Positions 47,201-55,000 of a stretch of DNA of 64,000 bases are shown piece after piece. Numbering within the stretch: the first letter of the stretch is position 1; the number at the start of each line of letters is the position of its first letter. A model generated the notes under the pieces. That model ran no database searches. It saw only the letters and a program-made list of their open reading frames with translations, and had not been told where the DNA came from. The position numbers and the translations under genes are program-made. Source of the DNA: CAZIKF01 sp964539825 (GTDB lineage Bacteria; Muiribacteriota; UBA6191); contig CAZIKF010000009.1 of the NCBI GenBank assembly GCA_964539825.1, positions 60,563 to 124,562 on the forward strand, given 5' to 3'.

Positions 47201-47839
47201 TACAATAAGAAAGTGGAATACACCCTCATGAGCGCACAGGGGTATGAATCGGATCCAGTGATAAACGCGAACCAGGATTCAGACCGGGTGGTATTCTTTC
47301 GAACCGAGGATAAACGAGATGCCAACAACCCCCAGTTTGACTCGGTACCCACCTATGAAGAACTAGATGAGGATACCTATAGACCAGGCGCGAACTCACC
47401 CGTCTCCCAATTCAGAGTCAATGATGTAGAGCCGTCCACCCAGCATAAAGACATGGCCTTTCATGTTCCCGAGGATGTGCGCTTTATGGTCAAGGTGGAG
47501 GCAACGGATAACAAGGATCTCGATGGAATCGATATCAGTATTTCCAGCGCGGCAGACGGACTGAACGTATATGCACCGGCAGTGCCCGCAATCCAGCACA
47601 TCAGCACGGACGTGGGGGGGCACGCGTTCCCATCCCGCGCTTCAACCGCGGGAAGGGTTTACCAACAGGCCAAGATCCTGACCACCTACCACCTCTATCC
47701 CAATGCTAATTTTTATGATGTGCTCAGGGTGGATGTGAAGGATGGGGCTGGTAATAACCGCATTATGGATATTCCCATTGTGGTGATTCCACAGGGAGTG
47801 CATTTCCGCCAATTAGGAGATCAAACTAGGGTCCGATAA
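41279..47839 (+). CDS. Giant secreted protein of unknown function, 2186 residues
   Basis: Signal peptide LRLLILLFTLFPLTHAA; the ATG at 41279 has GAGGAG 5 bases upstream. The frame is also open to a TTG at 41240. The mature protein is rich in Asn, Gly, Thr, Tyr and Pro, with many predicted beta strands. Early residues read VLDRNGDVYVLVTMKNN and GLAVDKFGHVKFFRNE, like beta-propeller blades. Several Cys pairs occur in the first 900 residues. Later segments (FEDPGIYDVYLYFGGT, RVVFFRTEDKRDANN) look Ig-like or PKD-like. No anchor or sorting motif is seen at the C-terminus. Probably a cell-surface or secreted matrix protein. Its last codons and stop lie inside repeat copy B. Confidence 0.7.
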   Translation: MLRLLILLFTLFPLTHAALSDFERAVLDRNGDVYVLVTMKNNTPITPAVGLYRFRKVHDYATTRLGVSDKPGIENYEGLAVDKFGHVKFFRNEGDGTAVKDIRTVTTKHPASPSAYPGTFSLTYDVQGGFGCSAARMITVDATPPGWVFVIERGGQEGWYPLYAANQNVGLTGSSSNAYKYTLNANTFAADTIYLPPAMGAIDVNAILSYHGGFWRDPCARGGYAIQYNANGDAVYPPINSFVLTNVPTCTHGNCLRPARVSSVKKNRSSLFLDEYMSEDDNSLLQDLDSGVFGNATKAKFNMQSGVDFDIAPTFDASIDGRLRPATEALNTSVSFSPEIFRYNACGDMCGQDGIPQQVPPITINKGRAKFSSGGANQSQQRSYMVETRTVSSGASTTVETWVVQLQYNPTTNKYDKTDIIRWQGGSSITLGAGEISGDGIIRSGSSPLNVAMAPQRIIIYDFAGNPAYTRSVQTSKREYSQESPVDGKDYIYISNLAASHFNVSSSFWGTGGVVWWAVANAANLKIYFEQSNHVSGTILLDGSATPVEASNATPLMALGADGDNFVYIMHLGSGTDGTGGVEGVGEMKRLLTPLTGDRIIQLCNQGRVVGNCPAFPLDTPAPGGTVEQGLILKVYAGAMVEKIAPLPGSSPVKIGVIPLDNTGGTCTTLLEFRDGNLDSKTDGPGIYKNPWSCTAVGNVAQNIQDKYNFEMSIINVANPPATAGSFNLDIVAQQTSSVTNGGATNFQEDISYTFYMENPPVFNGLKAQLGLASDPELSVFGDVRMISNYEDVGINLARQNLQNLGVEDYFYDNDSRMGTLLPSFVKSQGQLLGNLLHTTVGPVSAPVASLSNLRYRWRILARTPPHSFKDYGAASCTPLLNGGNGSSLINKDHLVGTGFLNAGFQEVPYTSVGVLRDTCWKDLEDANPAGVATDGLDPEAIPFTFEDPGIYDVYLYFGGTRFNADEKTFLDLASSISAEVAVTWYAMEIQVGARPAQTSDEIQEVVISNNFLSQDQETRAGIYPNGADTIAEHTNQVDANVDDGDLLGPEGRFPVLAVGNHAKSPAPLVVTYQDQRTPIVAEAEVQFFRIVDLKYDAIGQSVLGKQDAIQTKYKGVGAWDYKYPGGGTLTMGNINFSPMDKTATHPSNWSTSSSQAGTRIATSDRNNPQDEERRGYDASGDYETGKGYVQAGNLISAVGADAQFKAAHQGTLASDDAFPGSMGGVTLNKDLIDHPESFYTWWEIKYAWFMRYTRPDGTVGKKIIKTGNLAEIFMMNLMIKKGGTSWEQLVKNLAPYNLSSDGKPVPPVASPLMWYLGSTAAEQRRDRKVRVRIPLFNSGALLNSTDVLTEMDSPMRSFSSSDGFASLYSSIHPVSFPVPSEPTILEIGFQLFYPVMSWEGRDENPVGSGDYRYYDAVYWGPASTAAGKHNPADYSKVSLGFGPDAISVWPILATQRTLEPGAPTIPPDAEANGFGLELSSTKNISGKQRVDGGFKTTGDDVTYNEPGGRVDHFVDVAVLDMKAPKMSVIEGQNLAATSGGRADGDIVLEVTDNNPYALWETYEDVGNDGSSGTPDDKKRVPGLVHFAYEIGYDPKVHYGIGLNSAAAGPKGERAYGFNLSFTSLLTNQTQLTNQGNNLPIFDLSRTGLATPSVETAPGFVYNPVSIAANDFMYPYKVPGNGFPSDGVFVERIPQAFTHTTDSANNTESWQRMNDFANRSKFYPPTATVGADAAIQNYMGTQDQNIRTENPTVPHPGLNSWMISLVPDLNGELPYDLDPDHQDNETRVEFLAENPGSAGPDGYTAFDPGCLNTNTPLDANPDNCSIKTRWRVQSQYLLTPYFVNGAQPNPGEGPMTYNVYAKARDVRISKDYPNYTNVPSNINWNSPGSDWFNGNFGSWPNFLFGTSWKRRQGMESYGEDGSLGAVGQTASAGIENKINRYYSNELQKRAARVAKIVVADNDAPNVRVTLVEFKYNKKVEYTLMSAQGYESDPVINANQDSDRVVFFRTEDKRDANNPQFDSVPTYEELDEDTYRPGANSPVSQFRVNDVEPSTQHKDMAFHVPEDVRFMVKVEATDNKDLDGIDISISSAADGLNVYAPAVPAIQHISTDVGGHAFPSRASTAGRVYQQAKILTTYHLYPNANFYDVLRVDVKDGAGNNRIMDIPIVVIPQGVHFRQLGDQTRVR

Positions 47840-47994
47840 CTGGTACTTTGGTATTTGTCCTGGGGTCCATAAGCAGCACCTACGCTGTGATGCACTCCTA
47901 GAACGATGCTTATGCATCGCCCGTCGTCGCGATCCCGGCGTATGCACTACTTCTGAACCCCAGGCCAAACACCACGTACCAGCCATCGAACCCT
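47828..47994 (+). repeat. Post-stop cloverleaf-like element, copy B (contains the stop codon)
   Basis: Outer arms AGGGTCCGATAACTGGTAC and the inverse at the far end pair over about 19 bp, and pairing continues inward after the conserved internal loop (CTTTGG left, CACCACG right). The arm sequence differs almost completely from copy A, yet both pair. The core is nearly identical to A: AAGCAGCACCT, CACTCCTAGAAC, CGATGC-ttat-GCATCG, CCGTCGTCGCGATC, TATGCACTACTT. The TAA of the 2186-residue gene (47837-47839) sits in the left arm, so the element supplies the end of that gene. Two small hairpins follow at 48020 and 48103. Confidence 0.8.
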
Positions 47995-48171
47995 TTAACT
48001 AATATTTTTTTTGTCTTCCCGGAATGATATTCCGTCATTGTAGACCTCGATCCGCAATCCAGAAAATTGGATATATTTACCATCGTGCCTTGACTCATGG
48101 TTCCTGAAACCAGTTCAGGATAGTGCTGCTATTGGTTACTCTATCCTGGTTTGCTCTAGTGCTTGAAAAGG

Positions 48172-49392
48172 CTACGCAAAATAGCCTAGTGCTTCGGCGG
48201 CACCGGCTACAAGGATCTGGGAACCTTCCAGGTCATGGAGAGTCCATGTGGGTTTGTATACAATCTGTAGTCCTCGTTTGCATGGGAGAATCGATAAAAA
48301 CTTTTTCCAACTCTTCGAGGGAGTGGTTTCGGAGAGCTTAACCTCAACAGGTAGCCAGGGTTCGCCATCTCGAACCACAAGGAAGTCTATTTCCTGTTTT
48401 TCTTTATTTCTTAGAAAAAAGAGTTGGAATTCCCCCTGTCCCGTCTCCGACCAATAATGGCAGGTTTTTAAAAGATGACATGCTATGAGATTCTCAAACT
48501 TTGCGGCCCTGTCCGGGATTCCTCCGTAGTCCCAGAGATATACTTTTCCCATCCTGCGAAGTGAACGTGGAATCCTTTTACTATAGGGTTTGATTTCAAA
48601 GAGATAGTATAGTTCTCTGAGGTAGCTCATCCAGGTTCTCACCGTATCAAAACTAATTTCCATATCTTCCCTGAGACTTGCCACACTTAGAAGCGATCCG
48701 ATGCGTTCGGGAATCAAGCTTGCGAGCAGTTCCAGACGACCCAGGTCCGGCAGACGACTCAAATCGCGCAGATCTTCACGAATGATTGCCTGTTCGTGAG
48801 TTCGTCTCCAAAGCCGAGCAGTACGGTCATGCTGGGAAAGTAGCGGCTCAGGGAAGGGGCCATAAGCCATCAAAGAATCAAGGAATTCTCGCGTATGAAT
48901 CCCCGGTGTCAGAGCCTTGCTAAAAAGGGCTTCCAGCATTTCATCAGGCTCTAGGACCTCTTGTTCTGACAATTCCTTTAGGCTGAACGGATGGAGCGAA
49001 AAGTGGAAATAGCGCCCTGCCAAACTATCTGACCCTCTTCGGTATACATTGAGTCGTGCACTGCCTGTGATGAGAAAATCGCAAGGTGACTCCAATGTAT
49101 CGTAAATCCCCTTTAAATTACGTTTCCAGTAGCGATCTTTGTGAATTTCATCAAGGACTATTAGAGGGATGTCCTTCCCCTGATGTTGGGGGACAATAGA
49201 AGACGGACTTTTTACCCATCTCCGTCGAAACTCAGTCTGATCCCAATTAAAATATTCTCCAAGGGGACGAGTTTGGATCAGCATATTGCCGAGGGTTGTT
49301 TTCCCGCACTGGCGGGGACCGGAGAGCAGTGCGATTTTGTGGGACGTAAAACAAATTGTCTCAATTTCTTTTGTAAGATACCGGGGCTTCAT
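48172..49392 (-). CDS. AAA ATPase with DUF4143 domain
   Basis: 406 residues from the ATG at 49392 (a TTG at 49428 is possible). An AAA_14-type domain has Walker A SGPRQCGKTTL, Walker B IPLIVLDEIHK and sensor FLITGSARL. The C-terminal DUF4143 domain has QEIDFLVVRDGEPWLPVEVK, the D...ExK arrangement of PD-(D/E)xK-like folds. These ATPases are common orphan genes in accessory regions; their biology is poorly known. No partner gene is adjacent. A pseudogene of the same family lies at about 49970-50328. Confidence 0.88.
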   Translation of the reverse strand: MKPRYLTKEIETICFTSHKIALLSGPRQCGKTTLGNMLIQTRPLGEYFNWDQTEFRRRWVKSPSSIVPQHQGKDIPLIVLDEIHKDRYWKRNLKGIYDTLESPCDFLITGSARLNVYRRGSDSLAGRYFHFSLHPFSLKELSEQEVLEPDEMLEALFSKALTPGIHTREFLDSLMAYGPFPEPLLSQHDRTARLWRRTHEQAIIREDLRDLSRLPDLGRLELLASLIPERIGSLLSVASLREDMEISFDTVRTWMSYLRELYYLFEIKPYSKRIPRSLRRMGKVYLWDYGGIPDRAAKFENLIACHLLKTCHYWSETGQGEFQLFFLRNKEKQEIDFLVVRDGEPWLPVEVKLSETTPSKSWKKFLSILPCKRGLQIVYKPTWTLHDLEGSQILVAGAAEALGYFA

Positions 49393-49393
49393 T

Positions 49394-49478
49394 TTGACTA
49401 AACTTCGGTTAGGGTTAACTTTGGTCAAACCGAAATAGCTATATGACCATACTAAGGAAACCTCACAGTTTGGTCAAG
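49394..49478. promoter_or_regulatory. Repeated TTTGGTCAA sites upstream of the DUF4143 ATPase
   Basis: TTTGGTCAAA (49420-49429), TTTGGTCAAG (49469-49478) and the related inverse TTGACTAAAC (49394-49403) surround the start region. TTCGGTT (49404-49410) and AACCGAA (49428-49434) form a perfect 7-bp inverted repeat. The layout suggests an autoregulatory operator; binding is not shown. Confidence 0.35.
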
Positions 49479-49969
49479 GCTAAAGGTGTCACATCACAGG
49501 GCATACGCATTTAGATCCAAGATCCATCCCACTAATAGTGGACGTCCGGCTCTTCCTATCAATGAAAACCATCGAACGGTTACTCATAGAGTGACTTCTA
49601 GACTCTGAACCCTTTCCTCTTGTAAAACCTGACTTGGAAAAGGCTCTGCCTCAAAGCATAAAAAGTGGTACGACTTAAAGGGGGCAGGTCAGTCCGAGAA
49701 TGGGCAGGAAGGTAGGAAGAAATATGAATTGAAGCCGCTCATCTCGTGCTACGACACGGGATTCAGGGGTAGCAGGCAAGATGACCAGGAAAAACGAAAG
49801 AACTGGATTCCGGATCGAAGTTCGGAATGTCGTAGTACACAATACCAATGTAGGGGCGGGATCAAACTTCATTCCTTTGATTCCCTCCTTCCCAATCCAA
49901 AATCCAATTCCATCATATATTTAATACTCAACTTTAAATTTACATGTAATTATAAAATAATATTTACAT
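49479..49969. other. Gene-free decayed interval with palindromic repeats R2 and R3
   Basis: No supported gene. CATCTCGTGCTACGACACGG at 49740-49759 (continuing GATTCAG) and the inverse-oriented TGGATTCCGGATCGAAGTTC at 49804-49823 (continuing GGAATGTCG) belong to the 28-bp palindrome family. Short frames here arise from these repeats. The AT-rich part from 49900 leads into the ATPase pseudogene. Confidence 0.5.
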
Positions 49970-50328
49970 GTTTCAGAGAGTTTTAGTCTTTCCCTTTCCT
50001 CCACGAAGACCTGTTTTTTGTGGGGCTCTCGACAAACGGGGAAGAGCATATTCCTCTTGTTTAGAGTTCTTTTTCCTATTGGAGGACCAGTTCCGCAAGC
50101 GAGGTGGATTTTAAACTGGGGGATGATCAGCTTGCTATTGAAGTTAAGTCCACCGACCAGGTGCGCTCTCACCATCTCAAAGGGCCAGAAGCCTTTTGCA
50201 AAGAGCATCCCGCCTGCCGTGCGGTGATTGTTTCTTTAGATTGGATGAAACGAATCATGGAAGATGGCTTTGAGGGGGCTCACATTACAGAGGTTCTTCG
50301 TTCCCTGTGGGAAGGGATGCTGATTTAG
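49970..50328 (+). pseudogene. Remnant of a DUF4143 AAA ATPase with an internal deletion
   Basis: One frame (50013-50080) reads KTCFLWGSRQTGKSIFLL, the N-terminal Walker A region of a DUF4143 ATPase. In a different frame, 50101-50328 reads EVDFKLGDDQLAIEVKSTDQ and on to a normal C-terminus WEGMLI, the end of the same family. The roughly 300 residues that should lie between are missing and the two ends are out of frame. There is no N-terminal start codon. A non-functional deletion remnant, different in sequence from the intact copy at 48172. Confidence 0.75.
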
Positions 50329-50333
50329 AATCA

Positions 50334-50498
50334 ATGACGGTAGAAACCATTAATTTGCAGCACGCCATTCTCGATAAACATGTCCGATTAACGAAAATCA
50401 AAACCATTAATCTACAGCACGCCATTATCGATAAATATATCCGATTAGCGGAAATTAAAACCACTAGTTTCTCTATTGAATTATTAACTAACCTTTGA
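50334..50498 (+). repeat. 57-bp tandem repeat forming a 54-residue frame
   Basis: Units at 50344-50400 and 50401-50457 differ at about nine bases; a third is cut off after nine bases. Being 19 codons long, the repeat stays in frame: INLQHAILDKHVRLTKIKT then INLQHAIIDKYIRLAEIKT. Substitutions are conservative or synonymous, which hints at past coding constraint. The frame from the ATG at 50334 lacks a good ribosome site and sits among pseudogenes, so expression is doubtful. Confidence 0.4.
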
Positions 50499-50584
50499 TT
50501 TAATCAGTCCGCTCAATGGGCTTCGATATGTCTAAAGCCCCGCTGAGAAGACTCTCTATACAGGACCAAAATCCGGAGACCCCT

Positions 50585-51369
50585 ATGAATGCCTCCCCCC
50601 TCATGCTCAGAACCAAGATTTTTCATTTGATTGTTGCCCTGTTCTTGATCAGTGCAACTGGGTTTGCCAATGGCAACGGGGCACCGGTTTTAACTAAGCC
50701 CTCAGACCTAACCCGCGATGAAGATTTTGGAATTGTAAACCTGACTCTAACCGCGACGGACCCGGAAAGTGATCCCATATCCGTAACGGCTTTTTCTTCG
50801 GCTACCTCCGTTGTATCTATAAATGTAGCCAGCAGTACGCTGCTGCAAGTGATTTCCCGAAAAAACCAGCACGGTTCCGTTACCATTTCAATCACCGCTT
50901 CTGCTACAGGCGGGACGGACACGGAAACCTTCGCGGTTACAGTTGACCCGATCAACGACTCTCCTGCGATTACCAACGAGACAGGCGGAGACTGGAGTTC
51001 ATTGGGAGGCGAAGCTTTTGCTTCAAGCGTGGACGCTCCAGCGATTGCTGTTGATAGTAGTGATGCTGTGTATGTGGCTTATGAAGATCTATCGACACCC
51101 TGGCCTCTTCAGGAGCCAGAGGATTTCAACCCATCGAAGGCGACGTGGTGTTCATCAGTCCCGACTCCATTACAGAACCCGACCACCCCCCTTATTACCA
51201 GGTGCGGATACAGCCGAATCAAATGTTCTTTCAGGGGGGAGGGCAAAGATATGACCTGAAACCGGGCGTTCAGGTTGCTATTGCTATCCATACAGGGAGT
51301 CAAACAGTACTTCAGTACCTGATAGCCCCACTGAAAAACAACATGAGGGACGCCTTTTCTGAGAGATGA
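50585..51369 (+). pseudogene. Chimeric remnant: adhesin N-terminus joined to a type I secretion HlyD C-terminus
   Basis: From the ATG at 50585 (GGAG 7 bases upstream) a signal peptide is followed by a domain with LTRDEDFGIVNLTLTATDPE ... FAVTVDPINDSPAIT, then DAPAIAVDSSDAVYVAYED. This matches the Ig-like plus propeller modules of the giant protein at 52082. Near 51105 the homology ends. In another frame, 51108-51369 reads IEGDVVFISPDSITEPDHPP, LKPGVQVAIAIHTGSQTVL and QYLIAPLKNNMRDAFSER, the C-terminus of a type I secretion adaptor (HlyD/LapC type). The adhesin frame stops at 51259. A deletion appears to have joined an adhesin gene to the end of its secretion adaptor gene. Confidence 0.7.
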
Positions 51370-51496
51370 GTCGAGCGAAACTTAGACATCTGGCTGGAAG
51401 GCCGTAAGCAGCACCTGCTCACAGATCACTCCCAGAACTATGCGATGCATAGTCCGTCGTCGCGCTCAGCGACCATGCACAACTTCTGAACTCCCA
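51367..51496 (+). repeat. Post-stop cloverleaf-like element, copy C (right arm lost)
   Basis: Starts with the TGA of the HlyD remnant (TGAGTCGAGCGAAACTTAG). The core is nearly identical to copies A and B: GTAAGCAGCACCTGCTCAC, CACTCCCAGAAC, CTATGC-gat-GCATAG, CCGTC, GTCGC-gctca-GCGAC, CATGCAC. Hairpin 2 differs from A and B by a paired change (CGATGC/GCATCG to CTATGC/GCATAG). After CTTCTGAACTCCCA the expected outer right arm is replaced by palindrome R4, so this copy is truncated. Confidence 0.75.
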
Positions 51497-51638
51497 GTCA
51501 TCCCGCTACTTGATCGCGGGATCCATTCTTCCGCCACCATGGCGGGCGCAACCTAAACGATGCCTGGTGAGCCGCAGGCGATGATTTATAGCTAACTTGG
51601 CAGCTATTCCTGGATCCCGCGATCAAGTCGCGGGATGA
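51497..51638. repeat. Composite inverted repeat R4/R5 (28-bp palindromes facing each other)
   Basis: R4 (51497-51525) and R5 (51611-51638) are inverse copies of the GTCATCCCG..CTTGATCG..GGGATCCA palindrome. Between them are smaller hairpins (CCGCC/GGCGG near 51535 and TAGCT/AGCTA near 51590). It looks like a MITE-like or REP-like composite that interrupted or replaced the right arm of copy C. No transposase is present. Confidence 0.6.
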
Positions 51639-52081
51639 GTTCTTTAGGGGCTTTGATTCGTGGAATAGGATTGAAGTGATGGGGTTAATTCCCGGAATCC
51701 GTGCTTCATTCGAGCAATAATTCGGAGTTCAGGATGGTTTTATCGCAGAATTATTTTACTGGAGGTAGACAAGTGTCAGGGATTAGCGTGGGAGCCTGTT
51801 GTGAATTTGCCCTTAACCCGCATAAACAGGGGCTGGGATATTTTGCCTTCCGAGGTTTGACATTGTTTGAATCTGCATTAGGATAGAGAAGATTCGGTTC
51901 AGTTTTGAGAGTTTCCAGGGAAGAGACAGAGCCAATCAGTAGTCGAGAATCTATCAAAGGAGCAAAAGAACATGGATGTTCGATGCTTAAATTCGATCCC
52001 GTTAATGTGCAGCTTTCCCACCAATCTTCTCTTTTTGCGTACCAAATACTCCGTTCTTCAACCCTGGTAACGGGATAGAGA
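51639..52081. other. Gene-free interval upstream of the giant cadherin-repeat gene
   Basis: A minus-strand frame of 128 codons (51751-52137) runs through it and overlaps the giant gene start, but it has no recognisable domain, no ribosome site and odd composition. The interval should contain the giant gene's promoter; none stands out. ACGGGATAGAGA precedes the ATG at 52082. Confidence 0.4.
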
Positions 52082-55000
52082 ATGGTAGGAATTCGGGAAT
52101 TTCGCTGTTTTTTTCTTGGTTTTTTTGCAATTAGCATTTTGCAGGTTCAAAATTTCCAGGCCGCTGTTCCTGTTCTCTCCCTTGCGTCCGAAGCCTCAAC
52201 AACCTTTGTCTATCATGGAACTTCCGGTTTTGGTGAGGGATTGGGATTTGGTCAGGCTTTAACAACTTTCACTGAATTATCCACAGCAATTGATTCAGAG
52301 GGCGACGTGCATGTGGCTTATGGTATTGGCAACAACCAGAATAACAAGACCGCTGTTTACGTACGTCAATGGGACGGGTCTTCCTGGAGTGGAGTAGGTT
52401 CATCCCAGCCCGTAACAGATGGCGGACGACGTTACACACTACTCATCGGAAGCGACGATATTCCCTATTTATCCTATCTCGCAGAAAGTAATAGCCAGTA
52501 TTCTATTCCCGAGGTTTTGAAGTTTGACGGCAATGACTGGGTAGAGGCGGGAACGGGATTGAATTTCACAGCCAACTCGATGGCCATGGCTCTGGATGAA
52601 ACTAACGTCCCGCATATCGCAGTTGCCGTTCTCACTGCAAGTGACGGTGCAGTCTATAAATTGGTCAACGGGGCCTGGGTAGCGCAGGGTTCTCCCTCTT
52701 TCACAATTTGGGATGGGGGAGCGGGCCGCATACCGGGCATGGCCTTTAATGGCTCCGATCTCTACCTTTCACATATCTCCGATACAGATGATGGTTTGAG
52801 CGTACGTAAATGGGACGGCAGCAACTGGACTTTGGTGGGGAGCGAAAATTTCGTGAGCGCTGCACAGCGCAGCTCTTTGGTAGTGACTTCGGGGGGGGGA
52901 GTGTACGTTGGCTATGAGAGGGATCCTAACTGCGAACCCATGATGGGCCCCTGCATGGAATACAAGTCCAAGGTGAGCCGCTGGGATGGGACAAACTGGG
53001 TTGAGATGATCTCTTTTGACGCCGGAGGTGTGGGATTTTCCACGGAGTCCACACTTTTAAGGAAAGATGCCAATGAGAACCTTCTGCTGGGCTACACGGG
53101 TTTTGGATTTAAACCTTCTGTGATGCAGTTTAACGGTACAACCTGGACTGCGGTGTTGACCTCACCCTACCAAACGGTAGGTGCCAGCCCACATGTCTTT
53201 GCCGTGCATTCAGACAATACTCTCTACACCGTCTTCGGGGATGGCTCTCTCAATAATAATCCAAGCGTGAAAACAGTAGGGCTCGGTGGTAGCAAGAACT
53301 CCACATCAGTGGTTGAGGGATTGAGTGTAGCGGGTACTCTTACCGCAACTGATGCGGATGCTCATTCCATCACCTCCTTCTCGATTAGCGGAGGCGCTGA
53401 CCAGGGTGGTTTCCAGATCCACCCAACCTCCGGTGTCCTGTCATTTACCACGGCTCCAGACTTTGAGAATCCTACTGATCTTGGGGATACAGCGGGCAAC
53501 AACACCTATACCGTGGAAGTCACCGCTACAGACAGCAATTCTGAATCGGGAATTTTGACCGTTACGGTGTCGGTACTCAATGTGGATGAAGGGCCTGTAG
53601 CTACAAAGCCCTCAGATATTACGACGGATGAGGATTTCCAGCCGGACATCCAGGTATCGCTCAGGGCTTCAGATCAGGATGGCGATATCATTTCCTTTTC
53701 AGCTCAGATATCTGACTCCACAATTGCCAGTGTGAATGTCAGCGGTTCAACCCTGAGTATTTCCCCGGTTGCTAATGGAAGTGGGGAAGCAACAATTACT
53801 GTGACTGCTACAGCAAATGGAAAAACTGACACTACAACCTTTTCAATCACGGTAAACTCGGTTAATGACGCTCCTACTTTTGTGGCCGAGCCGCCAAGTT
53901 CAAGCACTACCTTTGTGTATTTCGGAATCCCTGGATTCGGAGAAGGTGAGGCATTTGGTGGTGACTTTTCTTCCTCTGGCCTCTCAATGGCTCTGGACTC
54001 CAGCGGTGCTATATATGTGGCATATGGGATCATCAACAACCAGAGTCATGCCAATTCTATTTATGTTCGCAAGTGGGACGGAGCCACCTGGGCGGCAGTA
54101 GGTGCTTCTCAGCCGGTAACGGACGGCGGACGGTCTTTTACATTGGCCATTGGGACTGATGATATCCCCTACATTGCTTATCTTGGGGAGATGAATCAGC
54201 AGTACGCCATTCCTGTGATTCTGAAATTTGATGGTGCGGATTGGGTACAAGCGGGTACCGGTATCAACTTCACGGCCAACTCTCTTCAGCTTGCTCTTGA
54301 TGAAAACAATGTCCCTCATATAGCCGTGGCAATTCTCACCCAGAGTGATGGGGCTGTATACAAACTCAGCAATGGAATTTGGGATGAGTTGGGATCACCG
54401 AACTTCATCATCTGGGATGGAGGTTCAGGTAGAAAGCCCGGGATGATCTTTGATGGTAGTGATTTGTATTTATCCCATATATCTAGCAACAATGATGCCC
54501 TGAGTGTGCGCAAATTCGATGGAACAACCTGGAGCCTGGTCGGTTCCGAAAATTTTGCAGACTCTGCTCAAAACAGCAGTCTGGTACTCACTTCAGGCGA
54601 CGGTCTCTTTGTCGCTTATGAAACAGATCCAAATTGCATGATGACACCATGTATGGAGTATCAATCGAAGGTGCGCCGCTTTGATGGTACAAACTGGACG
54701 GAGGTGATTTCCTTTACGGGTGGAGGGATTGGATTTTCTACCGATGCAACATTGCTGAAAAAAGATGCTAATGAAAACCTTCTATTGGGATTTGTAGGAC
54801 AGGGATTTGCTCCTTCAGTTATGAGCCATAACGGCACAACCTGGAGCGCAGTAGTTACTGCCCCGTACCAGGCCGGCACGGCCTCATCTCATACCTTTGC
54901 TGTCCACAGCGACAACACCCTTTATACGGCATTTTTGGATTTCTCCAACAACAGTAATCCCAGTGTGAAAACGGTTGGCCTGGGGGGAGGGGCTGTAAAC

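Noticed and set aside
49675..49872. 65-codon minus-strand frame
   Set aside because: Its sequence is produced by the 28-bp palindromic repeats R2 and R3, a common source of spurious frames.
51367..51390. Hammerhead ribozyme in copy C (GATGAG...CGAAAC)
   Set aside because: The words resemble a hammerhead core by chance. The required stem II does not form, and the same bases belong to the outer arm that pairs with the far end in other copies.
51751..52137. 128-codon minus-strand frame as a gene
   Set aside because: It overlaps the start of the giant gene, lacks a ribosome site and recognisable domain, and has atypical composition.
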